From positions 79,752 through 143,751 of the forward strand of contig JAGPNK010000039.1 of NCBI GenBank assembly GCA_020746835.1: a stretch of 64,000 bases of DNA, in the 5' to 3' direction. Position numbers and translations under genes: made by a program. Origin of the DNA: Stachybotrys elegans. Its lineage: Eukaryota; Ascomycota; Sordariomycetes; Hypocreales; Stachybotryaceae. Shown here piece by piece: positions 44,341-55,667 of this stretch. Below the pieces are notes generated by a model, which made no database searches, was not told where the DNA came from, and worked only from the letters and a program-made list of their open reading frames with translations. The stretch's first letter is position 1; every line of letters begins with the position of its first letter.

Positions 44341-45770
44341 CTGGCCTCGGATCTGATGATAGTGCCACTTTAAATTATCTCAATTGTGAGAAGCCCCGTG
44401 ATCTTCATCAAACATCGAGGAATATTGGTTCCTAGAAGTACATGTTAATAAGAAGAATTTCTATCTTGGACATAACGTACATGATGATACGAAGGGTGTC
44501 ATGCGAGGCATGTACATAGAGTACAGAGTATGCAGGTCAACACATAGTCCAGCCTGTCTTCATTTAAGCCAGCCGCACCACCTGCTGGGAAGAGTAGAAA
44601 ATGGATGAAATCGCCTTGGGACTCTGCGATCTCAGCAGCTGTAACTGGGTACTAGCGGCAGCGTATGTATGTATCAAGTTGCCTACAAGAAACACCGCTA
44701 ATCCAAATTTGATTTTACTTGTGCATAACCAAGTCACTCGGCTATGGCCGCCTGCCTGATGTAATGGTACATAGCTTCTGACCAATCATGGTAGCTACCA
44801 AATGTTTCTCATCATGACCAAAGCGACAAATCTTTCTTCCATTTGTAGTCTTGAATTTAGAGAGGCTCTATGAACTGAATGATTTCCATTCCAGTGAGTC
44901 ATATTGATTTCAGATGGGGAAAAGATGGGATGAACAGATTCTTAGAAAGCTTGGTACGATGCATATTCTACTGGCATTTCTACGCTCTACCTCCCCGAAA
45001 CGTCTGTCCTGCCTGGATAGGCTTTAGAGGGAGGGATAGGGATGTGGCTGGTTGATGGTTGCAGGCCAGGATTCCCCTGACCTCGGAGCGACGGAGAAAT
45101 AGCAATACTTTTCCGGAAAGGAGGTCGTTATCACGGAGTTCACGTTAAACTAGCTGGACTACTAAAATCCACTAAATAGCTAGATCGCTTAGTGGTTCAG
45201 TAGTGCATATGGCAAATGAGGTTGTCACGGGCCAACAGTTCCTCACCCCACCATGCTGCTCCGATGCCGAGGGGCGGCATTTTCTCGTGGGTAGAGCGTA
45301 GGCCCATTACGGCATTCATTGCCGGGAGATACGACATCAGCTCAGGACCCAGAAGGACTAAATTAGTGAGGAAGATACCTTTTGGAGCCAACCAGTGGAC
45401 ACAGTAAAGAATCGAAAGACAACGGTGGAAGCACATAGCAAAAAGAAGTGTGGTGGCTAGTGAATGCGTATTCTATTTTCATACAACCCTCCATCGACCT
45501 CGCCTCGCTTTCGGCTCACTTTCGGCTCGCTTTCGGCCGACGAACGGTACGTACATAACGAGAGACCAGTCTGCTAACCGTAGGCCCCCCGACGACATAC
45601 GCTTTGCTGCTGCTGCCGACCCCTCATTGTTCTCCAGCTCCGGCCAACAGGCTATTCCAACAATCCCTTCATTGTTCGCATACACTTTTGTTCTTTTCCT
45701 CGCTGCACGCACCTGCTCTACCATAATTCCTGCGTAACCATTCGAACCACAAAAGCCGCGCAGAATCTTA
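44341..45770. other. Non-coding stretch with one repeat arm
   Basis: Contains 45588-45730, partner of the 26283-26468 repeat, and TTTCGGCTC direct repeats at about 45510-45535. No supported gene. Confidence 0.5.
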
Positions 45771-46172
45771 TTAGTCATGGGCCTTCCACTGACTGTTCTC
45801 TTGCTGAATCACGCTATTGTACTTTTGAACGGCCGAATATAAGCCATTCGCATGAAACTCGAGCAGCTCCACGACGGGATGGAGCACCTCATTTACTAAT
45901 GTTTTGTAATACTCAATCTCCCGCCTCAGCCGCCCATTCTCCTGTGTCAGCTCTATTATTCTCTTTTCTACAGAGATAGGCTTCTTCCGCATTTGAATTT
46001 CGTGGGGCATCGTATCAAATGCTGTAGTTGTCCCTCCCGCAGCTCTGATTTCAAAATCAACGAGCGTCGGAGACGATGGCGCCTTTCTCGATGACTGATC
46101 ACACTCGCGATATCCATCGTGGTAAGTAAGAGTGGTCCTTGTGTGGGACATGTCAGCTGATCCTGAGGGCAT
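45771..46172 (-). CDS. Coiled-coil protein, 133 residues
   Basis: ATG at 46172, single exon. The N-terminal half is Ser/Thr-rich and disordered; the C-terminal half is a leucine-heptad coiled coil (VEKRIIELTQENGRLRREIEYYKTLV) ending in a His/Asn-rich amphipathic stretch. No DNA-binding basic region directly precedes the heptads, although RKKPISVEKR is basic, so a bZIP is unlikely. The layout (disordered head, coiled coil) is shared with the next gene upstream, 46367-46969. Function unknown. Confidence 0.55.
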   Translation of the reverse strand: MPSGSADMSHTRTTLTYHDGYRECDQSSRKAPSSPTLVDFEIRAAGGTTTAFDTMPHEIQMRKKPISVEKRIIELTQENGRLRREIEYYKTLVNEVLHPVVELLEFHANGLYSAVQKYNSVIQQENSQWKAHD

Positions 46173-46366
46173 GCGGTGGTTCTTATGAAGGGATCAGTGC
46201 GCAGCCATTTCTTACGGACCGGATCATGAGCCGAGACAAGCGCAATTAGCCAAGAGCCGAGGCCCCACATTACCATCTCCATAACTGGATGCAAGTATGA
46301 TTGTGCTTCTTTCACATTTTCCCTGCAATTTGTACTGTAACAGCTTGTACGTGACTCGACAGAATC

Positions 46367-46969
46367 TTAGTCTGTGCTCCAGTCAATCTGCTCCTCCTCT
46401 CCTAGCTGCGCCCCTCCCTGCTGTCCAGTATCTCCATCAATTCTCCCTCCTCCATTCCCCCCGTAATTATCGTTCCGGCCGGTGTTGTGTTCGGATTGAT
46501 TGTCGGAGATTTGCTCAGTGTGGCCCGTGACTACCGACGCTAGATGGAATACCGGCTCTAACGAGGGATTGGTGTTGTTTAGGTCGCATCTGCCGGAAAA
46601 TGAATCGCCCTCTCCCCGAGCCTGAGCAAGGTCGGCTTCAAGAGAAATAATAAGATCGCGTTGGGTTTCAATCATTCGCTGAAGTATGCAGTGACAGTCC
46701 CGTATCTCTTGGTTGTCTCTCTCTAACTCGCCGATCTTCCCCTGTAGCGACTGCAGCTCTCGGCTCTGGGATTCTGCGTGGACCTGCCACTGGTAAATGC
46801 TGGCGTTGTACTCCTGGAGTGATGCAAGGAAGACCCTGACTGGTATACTGTGGGGAAGTGGCAGGCTTGTCATTTGGGGGTTGGACTGCACAGATGATGT
46901 TGGTTGGACTGCACAGATGAGATTGGTTAGTTCCTGCGAAGGACTTGTATTTGGATCACGACAGCCCAT
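46367..46969 (-). CDS. Coiled-coil protein, 200 residues
   Basis: ATG at 46969, single exon. A Ser/Pro/Gln-rich head (1-45) is followed by a helical region and a coiled coil (ESQSRELQSLQGKIGELERD, then DCHCILQRMIETQRDLIISLEADLAQ), and the tail is Gly/Asn/Glu-rich. Same strand and architecture as the 45771 gene, separated by about 195 nt, which suggests an old tandem duplication or a co-inherited pair. No enzyme motif, signal peptide or membrane helix. Confidence 0.6.
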   Translation of the reverse strand: MGCRDPNTSPSQELTNLICAVQPTSSVQSNPQMTSLPLPHSIPVRVFLASLQEYNASIYQWQVHAESQSRELQSLQGKIGELERDNQEIRDCHCILQRMIETQRDLIISLEADLAQARGEGDSFSGRCDLNNTNPSLEPVFHLASVVTGHTEQISDNQSEHNTGRNDNYGGNGGGRIDGDTGQQGGAQLGEEEQIDWSTD

Positions 46970-47292
46970 GGTTTATCTAGTGTTTAAGGACAGCCAACAG
47001 TTTAGGGCATTGCCCAGATGTTGGTTATGACAAGATCCAGTTTCGGCGCTGCTCCAAAGATCACTGAGGTTATAAAGTAGAGAGCTGCATCCAATTCTAG
47101 AGGCTTCTTGATACCCATCAGAGTTCTTCCCCTCCCAGCTCCCTTCCGGCACTCTTGCACTACTTCCAACCCTTCCACTTCCAATCCTTCCACCTTCAAC
47201 CGTTTGCTTCCTGTCCCCTCTTACCGGTTTCTACTTACCACGCAATCTGTTCGCTTCCCAATTTCTCTTATCCTGAGCATCAACCAGCAAAA

Positions 47293-48256
47293 TGTATTCG
47301 GGAATGAGACAGACTCCTATAGCGAGCAGACGCACATCTCAGCCACCAATGCTGGTCACGGCCGAAGGAGAATGCTCCTAATGGGCCATCCCTGCCCAAG
47401 CTCAGAATCATCAGAGCACCTCGGCTATGCATAACGGTCACCAGCAGCAAGGCGTGACCTCCTACAACGGTCACCAGCAGCAAGGCCGATGTCCTATATC
47501 GGTCACCAGCAAGGCCCGACCTCCTACATCGGCCATATTCAGAGGTCACCACATGGCAATCACCCACAGGGGGCAATCACCCACAGGGGAGCATCACGCC
47601 CCATGATGCAAGTAGCCATGAAGCCATAGAGATGGCAGAGTACTTCAACGTGGAGGACGATATCGGCGATTTTACGATGGAGTCTCGCAGCCAAGGCAGA
47701 TCCATAGCGATGCCAACGATGGGAACAGAGAGGTCCCTATGACAGGTGATATGCCTGAAACAGGGGCTAGACCCTCAAGCGAGACCAGCGGCGACGGGCA
47801 AGCTTCTATTCAGAAAATTCTTGGTCGTCTGGATGTGTAAGCCCATCAGCCCCATTGGTTTATCTGGGATAGAACACTAACTGAATATAGGACAAATACG
47901 GTGTTGGCGGAACTTACTCAACTAGTCACAGAAAAGATGAGTATTGTTGAGAAGTCGTGGGTTTCCCCGGTGTTCTGTCATTTCTATTTCTATCGTTACA
48001 TTTTACTCATTCTAAATCTTATTAGGTGCAATCGTTTAGAGAAGGATGTCGAATCCATTGTGAACAAGTAGGTCTAAATGACTGTGCAGGACAGAAGAGA
48101 AAGCTAACCATACATGAGTCACAGGATGAATAGCGCTGACGAAGGGTAAGCCAAATATCAACTTGGAATACAAACATCCTTACTTACTATTGGTTGTTCT
48201 TGCTTGACTGTAGCTATGAGCAACTCCAGGCCTGGCTTCAGAAGTTGGTAAAATGA
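47293..48256 (+). pseudogene. Decayed Gln/His-repeat and coiled-coil gene
   Basis: The 3' half has four clean short exons: after GTAAGC (47838), GTGGGT, GTAGGT and GTAAGC donors, the frame reads LAELTQLVTEKMSIVEK, then CNRLEKDVESIVNK, MNSADE and YEQLQAWLQKLVK with a stop at 48256. This is a coiled coil like its neighbours. The 5' half encodes repeated NGHQQQG / SYIGHQQG units (47437-47540), but successive units fall in different frames, and two further shifts occur near 47590 and 47690. Splicing does not repair them. I read this as a gene broken by indels in its repeat region. Confidence 0.55.
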
Positions 48257-48710
48257 AGCAAGAAAATCGCGACGAGCATGGAGCGCGTGGAAATGACTTG
48301 GTGCTGTTCTGGAAGATGGGATGCATAATCCCTTCTATAGCTTTGTTGCAGCAGTAAATTTCGGACATAAAATAAGTTTCTCTTTTTCCTTGAGGGTCTT
48401 GTTTGTTGATAAGTTGTGATAGACATGTGTGCAAATCGAAAGGGCCAATAGTAACAGTGATAGCTTAGAGGACAAGAGTGATTCTCTCGCATCAAGAAAG
48501 CATGCATGCCCATTGCCATACTTGTATCGGATGCTGAACGTATGGTCGAGTGCCCTGCACGTGCTTGGAGACGTCCACTTCTTAAAAATGTGACAGTGAC
48601 AGAACAAAGAATGACAGGATAAATAGGTATCGAGAGATTGATATTGATACTATGCCATCCCTACTTCATGGCTTGTGTTGAAACTGGTGAGTTTTGTACT
48701 ATCATGCAAC

Positions 48711-50396
48711 CTAAACCGTCATCCGTGTCTCTGTGACTCCGCCATCGCGTTCCTTGATAGCTTCCTTGGGCCATTGCGGCATCTTTGGAGCCATCCCCCC
48801 TGCCAGGCTATGCTCCGTCTGTATCTCTCGGTCCATACTAACCTTCTTGATCAAGAAGCTGATACAGAAAGCCAATCCCGCGATAGAGTAAAGACAATAA
48901 AGACAGCGTGAAAGCCACGCATGGGCCCCTCTAGGTCATTATGTCTTCGCCAATCCGACTTGCTGGAAGCCGCATTCTGGAATGCGGCGGTGCCCACAGC
49001 CACCCCGAGAGCCATGCCGAGTTGTCTGAGGAATCCGTACATACCTGCCGCAAGTCCCTCCTCCCCGGGTCTACACATGGCTTGGGCGGCAAAGTTTGTG
49101 CATTCAGGATCGACCCGTGTCCAACTCCTAGGATGACAAGGGTGGTGCCCATAGCGAGGTTGTAGTATTGACGTCCCACAGAATGGTGAGACCGGAGCCG
49201 ACGGTTGTCAGTCCCCACCCTATCCAGATCGGATATCTATAGTTCTTGTACGGGTTACCAGCGTGCCAGTCACTATGGATCCCGGCACAGCGTAAGCATG
49301 ACCGGGAGCAGGGCTAAGCCGGTTTTGATGGGGCTATATCCCCGGACGGATTCAAAATAATAGGGACGTAATATAGTTGACCGTAAATCTAACGATTTAG
49401 TTAACTCCGCAATAAGATTAGGCCAACTTACAATAAGACCTTGAAATGCCCCGCAGATGTAGGTAGTTGCGGACCCAACATTGCTGAAGAGACCGAGCCG
49501 CAAGACGGTAACGGTGCCAGGACGTACTCGTAAATCAAGGTCCAGATGAGACCTAGTGTCCCGACACACAGGGGAGCCAATGTGCCGGAGCTAGCCCAAG
49601 CGTATTGTACTCCTCCCCAGGATATGGCGATGAGCGTGAGGGTAATAGAGGTGGTAAAGAAGAGGGTGCCGAGCCAATCGACCTTCTTCAGCTTCTCGCC
49701 CATCGTCGCGGCTCTCGGTTGGAGGCTTACGAACCACGGAACCGCGAGCAATCCAAAGCCACAGAATGGTAGCATGATGTAGAAGACCCAGCGCCAAGTG
49801 CTGGTTTGTGCAATGGCGCCGCCTATCACTGGGCCGATACAATTACCCAACGCCCAAGCCCCTAAGCTGTAAACAAAGAAGAGAGAAGAATGAGCAACTA
49901 GGAATTAAGTCTGGGAGGCAAAGAAGACACTCACACTGTGCCGTACCACTTTGGTCGGAATCGAAGCGGTACAATATCGGTAAAGATGACGAGGCTGAGA
50001 ATGATGACACCACCTCCACCTCGCCTTGAAGCATCGGCCAACCAGCATGCAAGCAAGTTGCGGGAAGGCAGCAGATTATGGAGCCTAAGGTGAAGAAGCC
50101 CAAGGATACAACTAGACACGCGCGCCGGCCGAATATGTCGCTCAAGCAGCAATTAGAGGCATCGAGACGGCATTGGCGAGGAGGTAAGAAGTACCAATCC
50201 AGAAACCCTGGGCTGTCGTGCTATCCAGCTCCGCAATAATCTCCTAGTTCACCATAAGAAGAGGAAAAGTAAGAGTAAAGAGAGTAGTGTGTGGAAGAAG
50301 CTGAGCTGCACAGGATTACTCACGGCTAACGAGGTTACAATGATGGAAGCATCAAGTGAAACCATCAGAGCAAGACAGAGAGCGTGCCATGATCAT
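48711..50396 (-). pseudogene. Decayed MFS transporter (DHA2 drug:H+ type)
   Basis: Recognisable pieces in family order: LDASIIVTSLA, then after a GTGAGT intron GFWIGTSYLLANAV, LSDIFGRRACLVVSL (motif A-like), GGGVIILSLVIFTDIVP, LGAWALGNCIGPVIGGAIAQ (motif C-like), TWRWVFYIMLPFCGFGLLAVP, a mid-protein loop, PIKTGLALLPVM and FLRQLGMALGVAVGTAAFQ. They lie in at least five different frame changes (near 50145, 50020, 49530, 49330 and 48895), with stops between. Two genuine introns survive. An active transporter would have about 14 helices and 520-560 residues; this copy cannot make one. Confidence 0.75.
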
Positions 50397-50872
50397 TTTC
50401 TTTTGGCGTGACGGTTTCCAGTCATTGTGTGGAAATCCACTCAATAGATGTGACCCAATGTCACCGCTGCTGATGACAGACATGATAGTTAGGGGAGGAG
50501 GAGAACTTTAGATGACAATCAACGTGAATGACAAGTTGAGCTTGAAGGGAAGTACTGTACGCGCGTAGCGGGATAAGGATGGTAGCGCTTATAAAATCTG
50601 AAGGGTAAAAAGGCTGCAAATGGTTACATTATACATATCCCCGCCATCTGTACTCATGTGCAGAAGGCGCTATTTTCTGCTCCGTATGGTGATTAATGCT
50701 GACCCACGAATAACTTACGGCCAAAGGAGCCACTTCCGACAAGAAGAGGAGAGAAGGAAATAAAGATCTGTACCTCGTCCAATCCCTGTTGCATGCATAT
50801 GTGCCCTTAGCAACTGAGCGCTGAAATTTTGAATCAAAGGCAGACAGACAACTCTTTCTCCCGATCGACAAG

Positions 50873-52588
50873 ATGCAGGCCATGCATCTGCTGATACCAC
50901 TCATCCCACATCTGTTTTGGGGACTTGCCCGCGCTCAACAAGACTCATTATTTCTATCAGAATCGCCAGCATGCGCGTAAGTACTTCACTGATGGTCCGT
51001 TTCTTCCACGGAAGCTTGTCTCAGACAGTTCCACAGCATGTCTGCATCACCAACGCTTTTGCCAAACTCAGCTGCAACTCCTCAGCTATCACGTTATGCG
51101 CCTGTGCAAATGTGGCCTTCCAAGCGGGGTTATCGAAATGTATTCAGGAGAGCTGTGTGTTTGCCGATCAAGTTGGTGAGTTGCCTTGGAAAAAATACAC
51201 TGTGGGTGATCTTAACTTTCTCTAGCTACTGCGGACTTGGCAGGGAGATATGCGTATCGTATCCAATTAATACAAGAGCGAAGAGGTGAAGCGCATTAAT
51301 ATAATTGGTTTCGCGCTTGTCCTTCCGTATCGCGTTACGGCTATACACTCGAAAGGTTCATAGCAAGATGCTATTGATGGATGATTACGCCACAATCCTC
51401 GCAGCGGTTAGTTTCATTCATCATATCAACTAGAGGGAAAGAGAAAGAAGATAAAAAAAGCCAACGAGTATTGCTATAGATATTGCTGGTAGCCTTTGGT
51501 GCGATTAGCATTCATAATGCCAGTCTAGGCTTCGGCATGCATTACTGGACGGTGCCAGTGGATAAGCGGACTCTAACCCTCAAGGTTCGCATATTTTCCG
51601 CTATCTCGAATAATCTCTTGTTCAGGCTTCACTTGCTCACAAGAAGCAGCTCTTCTACATAAGCTCCATCTTTTATATGATTCTATTAATTGTGGGAAAG
51701 CTGTCCATTCTACTCGTATATTTACGAATCTTCCCGAACCGAGACTTCCGACGCGCCGTCTACGCCTTGGCATTGATCCTCATATTTCATGGCGCGATAT
51801 TCTGTCTGCTAACCATCTTTCAATGCCTTCCCGTGGACTCAATATGGGACCGAAGTATGGAGAGCAAAAAATGCATCAATACCAACGCCATAGTATACAG
51901 CAGTGGTATTCTCAGCATCCTTGAGGATTTTGCTATTCTTGTTATGCCTGTTCGTCAGACATGGCAGCTGAATATCAATCGCAAGAAGAGATTCCTAATC
52001 TTGGCTCTATTCAGTATTGGGTTTTTGTACGTGGGCGACTTTCGTTTAGGATGTTTCTTATGTGTTGGCTAATTAGCTCACCACAGTGCTTGCATTACGT
52101 CAATGGTTCGGATGAAATATGTTGTCCAGTATAGTGCAACGTTTGATGCGACATGGGATAACGTTGATATCGTAGTCTGGTCCGCCGTCGAGCAGTTCAG
52201 TGCTATATTGTGCGCGAGCTTGCCGGCCTTGCGGCCATTGTTTATAGCTATTGTGCCCAACTTCATCAGAAAACAAAGAAACGTAGAAGGACAAGGCACA
52301 GAACAGTCAACCATGCAGCCGCAGACTCGCCCGAAAGATGCACCAGGTCGACCAATGGGACAGCATGAGATGGGACCTTGGAACCAATACGGCTTGCCGG
52401 ATGAGGACGAAAACTTGGGTAACGGAGAGATCAGAGTGACCACTACAATTGATGTGAGATGGGAATCGGGTACATGGTTGGAAGGAGACTCACAGCAGGA
52501 CGAAGAAGTTGGCTTTCAGTCTAAGACTTTTCAGGCTCCCCTGCAAGCCGCCCCAAAGGCTCCTTTGCCAGTGTACTCAAAAGATTAA
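50873..52588 (+). pseudogene. CFEM-domain PTH11-type receptor, probably disrupted
   Basis: ATG at 50873 encodes a signal peptide (LLIPLIPHLFWGLARAQ). A CFEM-like cysteine region follows after an intron: CITNAFAKLSCNSS, LCACANVAF, LSKCIQESC. The receptor body continues in spliced exons (to 51406, 51480-51584, 51626-52026, 52087-52588) with DDYATILAA, LGFGMHYWTVP, LFYISSIFYMILLIVGKLSI and WSAVEQFSAILCASLPALRP, which are diagnostic of Pth11/rhodopsin-like fungal receptors. Problems: the CFEM exon joins cleanly only with a 38-nt intron, and the first helix region (51270-51370; IIGFALVLPYRVTA, LERFIAR) lies in shifting frames with stops. The remaining five or six helices and the tail are intact. 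I judge it a recent pseudogene, but a missed exon is possible. Confidence 0.6.
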
Positions 52589-52722
52589 TGGAGATGCACC
52601 AGTACTAGACTAAGTAGTAGGTATAGGTGTAATATTATCGTTATCAAACTGTCAACATACCGCCAGTAACTATCAAGAAACATAAGACAGCCAATCTTGT
52701 ACAACCAATGCTTACCGTAGAT

Positions 52723-53411
52723 TCAGAGTGAATACCAGAATACAACTAGTGATATCAACAGATGGCAGAAAGAAGCAAGAAACGACCCAATGGCACTCAA
52801 ATAGACGTTCCCGATCTCAAAATGCCCTGCCTTTTCTAGACCCCGCGCCAAAGCTGGAATGGTCAAACTGAAAACCAGGAGCCCCAGCAGAGATAGGAAC
52901 CCAAGCACGCTTAGCCACACCGAGACATGCTGGGCTCGGGGGAAGCGCAGATGCATTGCATATGTGACCGTGGATGCAGGAATCAGTGAACATCCAAGGA
53001 GAACAAAGATATACAGAGGCGGTGTATACCTAAGCAAAGTACCCAGAATGTGCGCAGGTAGGGATCCGGAGGAGGGAAAGCTGCGCAAGGGAAGCTCATC
53101 ACATTTCGTCGGGCCTCCGATAGTCAGACATGTATATCTGGTGCCTATCTGGCAACTCGATAGAACATCCCCCGTGGAGTCATCGACAAGCTCTACTTTA
53201 GATAACGCAAGAGGCTCTAAATGCGTCGCTAAATCCGCATCCTGCTCTTGCAACAGGTTTGAACGAAGCTATGTAGATGAGATCGGGTGAGTGTTACAAC
53301 TGACTAGGTGGAAGGGACTTTTCGTACCACCAGTTGCACAATTCCTGTCGTCTCATTCTCTTTATGAATGTGCGTCTTAATAAGAAAGTATAATACAGGT
53401 GCAGATGTCAT
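52723..53411 (-). CDS. Four-helix membrane protein, paralogue of 57392 gene
   Basis: Exons 53411-53328 and 53268-52723 join over a 59-nt intron (GTACGA..CATAG). Reading upstream of the ATG the frame continues (VNLIVLHL) without a better start, so the N-terminus is uncertain. Topology: helix 1, an extracellular loop with GTRYTCLTIGGPTKCDELP, then helices at YIFVLLGCSLIPASTVTY, VWLSVLGFLSLLGLLVFSL and IGSFLASFCHLLISLVVFW. The loop cysteines and LATHL segment match the 58267 gene (GTKYACMGQTCHSIP; LATHV), so the two are paralogues. The layout resembles claudin/SUR7-like proteins, but no diagnostic motif is present. Confidence 0.6.
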
Positions 53412-53497
53412 CAAATGTAGTACAATGAGATTCACCTTTAGCTTCCGTTTTTTAGCTTTACAAAATTTTTAGCACAAGTCACTCTCTGGTCTAGTCA

Positions 53498-53686
53498 CAG
53501 TGTGCAAAATAGTGGGTCAAAGTACCGAACTTAATAAGAGCCATTTTTAGTCCCCCTGCAAGTAGGTCTCATAATGGCCAGTGCCCAAAACTGGACCCTC
53601 CTTTTGGGCCTGGTCATCATGAAGGCAGGGGACCAAAAGTGGCTTTCTGTTACTTCGGTACTTCATCCCCACTGTATTACACACTG
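53498..53686. mobile_element. MITE with about 63-bp inverted repeats
   Basis: 53498-53560 and 53625-53686 are imperfect inverted repeats. Both start CAGTGTG and share AGTACCGAA and a TAGTCCCCCTGC/GGTCCCCTGC inner end. A TA follows the right end, and the left side has CA, probably a mutated TA target site. The element is 189 bp with no ORF, fitting a Tc1/mariner-type MITE. A third copy of the same terminal sequence begins at 54091. Confidence 0.75.
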
Positions 53687-54447
53687 TAATGGGACAGCAG
53701 AGCACCTTGCCCCAAAAATATTACAAAGCTAACATACGGAAGCTGAACCTGAATTTTATTGTATCATTATTCGTGCAAATGCCCTGCGTTTTCCCATTGC
53801 CGCAGAGAGGAATCGAACCGACACAGGAAAGGATGGCGGGGGTGGGGTGAAGAGATGAGGATGAGGATCCCGGCTTTTGGCCCGGCCTCCAGATGCGACT
53901 GTCAGCAAAATAGTGGGAACTCCAGCAACCTCGCGACAGCCATTACAGGCGGCCCCAACAAGCCCACATTCCATTTCAACTTGAGTGGTTATGCCGATAG
54001 TAGGTACAGGGTGAGCCAAAATGAATGTCTGTACTTTGTTTTTAACAACATATTTAAAAGGGCTATTTTTGGACCTAGTGTGGCTCAAGACAGTGTGAAC
54101 AAAATCTGTAGACTGTGGTATGAAGTACCCGTTTCCCTATTTAGTCCCCCTGTCCCCCTCGCTAAGGCAGCCCGTTGCAGTCATCCAATTCTGGCTTTGT
54201 GAGCTCCAAGACGTACTCGTGGGTCTTTGTTGCTGAATACACAGATGGCCTCTATGGACTTAGGTTAGTTGGTTTCCTCTACTCACGCTCTACCCCACTC
54301 CGTGGAATGGAATGGAAGGCCATGGAAGAACATGGACGTGTTCGAGCCAACAGGCTCTGACCTTTGTCGACAACCAGTGTTGCCTCTGCTGCCTAGCCCA
54401 GCCAGGTTACACATGTCCATCTACGGTTGCCTTTCGAGTTCGCCACC

Positions 54448-55623
54448 ATGAGTCAGAACGTTCTAGATGCAAGCCAGTGGCTTTATAATGACGATGATTT
54501 TGACCTTTCAACACCTGGCCCTGTGGACTTTGGCAGTCCAGGTGCGAGCCAGCGGCGACATGCAGCGTCGCAAGAGAGCCAATTGACAAACCGAGACCCT
54601 TCCAGATGCCATCCGTACACGATCAACTGGACATTTTGCTTGAAAAAAAGGAGACTCAATAAGCTTACGGGTAATGCAGTGCAGAACGTCGACCGCTACC
54701 CAAGCGCATTCTGGGATACCAACCTAAAGTCCGAGATTGATGCCCTGGTCAAAGAGAAAGGGTTAGAAGATACTCACGAGCCTGACGAAACACAAATCAC
54801 GATAGCTATTAATGCACGAGGCGAAGACGATATCCCGAAGCGATTCACGGGCCTTGACATCAGTTGGAGAGAGGTGGATGAGCAAATAAAATGCTGGTCC
54901 AACCTTGTCCGTAGTGGACGGAAGCTGACCGTGAAGGTTACCTTCATCTTCAAAGAAACTGGTTCAGCGGCGGCATCCACAAGAACAGGGCGTAATGGAC
55001 GAAATGCTACAGAAACCCAGCTGAACGAACGAGCTGCGATCCATAATATCCAGAATGAGGTGCCTATCTGGGAGCAAGTGTACGATCTCTTGGAGTGCCC
55101 TGGAGCAGGTTGCGAAGTAGGACCCTACTGCTGGCGCAACCCTGACACTGGTATTCGCCATGCTGTGACCACCAGTGTGCTGCTGAAAATAGTTGAGCAT
55201 GTTGAGAAGGGTGGAAAGTTTAAGGAGCACAGCGATCTCCCGAAACATTTCCGGAACGAGATCCTGAACCCTCCGTCCAAAAGAAAGCAGGCCAGCAGCC
55301 CCCAGATTAGCATTACCAATGTTATGCCGGGGGCTGAGACAGCTCCGCCACCCAAAAAGCTTAAAATTCCGGGTCGCCGAGATGAAGCCATCTACCACTG
55401 TCGAGATTGGCATTGCACCATGGTAACTGATACAAACTGGAAGAAATACTTCCATGAAATCGCAAAGATCACATTACAGTCAGGCCTTACATTAGATCGA
55501 CTTTTCGAGGCGCAGGACGAAGAGACAAAATTCTTTGTCTCTAAAAACATTCCGCGAGGCATCGCACATCAGTGGTGTAGTAAGGTGGATGAATGGGTAA
55601 ACAGTACTGAGGATGGGCAATGA
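54448..55623 (+). CDS. Transposon-associated protein of unknown function
   Basis: Single exon of 391 residues from an ATG in the strong context GCCACCATG. It has a disordered N-terminus, then NWTFCLKKRRLNKLTGNAVQ, a DALVKEKGLED helix, ITIAINARGEDDIPKRF and a conserved-looking domain with VPIWEQVYDLLECPGAGCEV and PYCWRN. A Pro/Lys linker (PPPKKLKIPGRRDE) resembles a nuclear localisation signal, and a C-terminal helical domain ends the protein. It ends 44 nt from the stop of the convergent transposase gene. It reads as intact while many cellular genes around it are decayed. I recall similar multi-copy fungal proteins but no function; an accessory transposition protein or a neighbouring host gene are both possible. 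Confidence 0.7.
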   Translation: MSQNVLDASQWLYNDDDFDLSTPGPVDFGSPGASQRRHAASQESQLTNRDPSRCHPYTINWTFCLKKRRLNKLTGNAVQNVDRYPSAFWDTNLKSEIDALVKEKGLEDTHEPDETQITIAINARGEDDIPKRFTGLDISWREVDEQIKCWSNLVRSGRKLTVKVTFIFKETGSAAASTRTGRNGRNATETQLNERAAIHNIQNEVPIWEQVYDLLECPGAGCEVGPYCWRNPDTGIRHAVTTSVLLKIVEHVEKGGKFKEHSDLPKHFRNEILNPPSKRKQASSPQISITNVMPGAETAPPPKKLKIPGRRDEAIYHCRDWHCTMVTDTNWKKYFHEIAKITLQSGLTLDRLFEAQDEETKFFVSKNIPRGIAHQWCSKVDEWVNSTEDGQ

Positions 55624-55667
55624 GTGTTCTGCGAATTTTACTTGGATAGAAATGGAATGCAATCGTG

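Noticed and set aside
53795..53870. Minus-strand tRNA suggested by a perfect GGTTCGATTCC B-box
   Set aside because: No A-box, D-arm or acceptor stem can be drawn around it.
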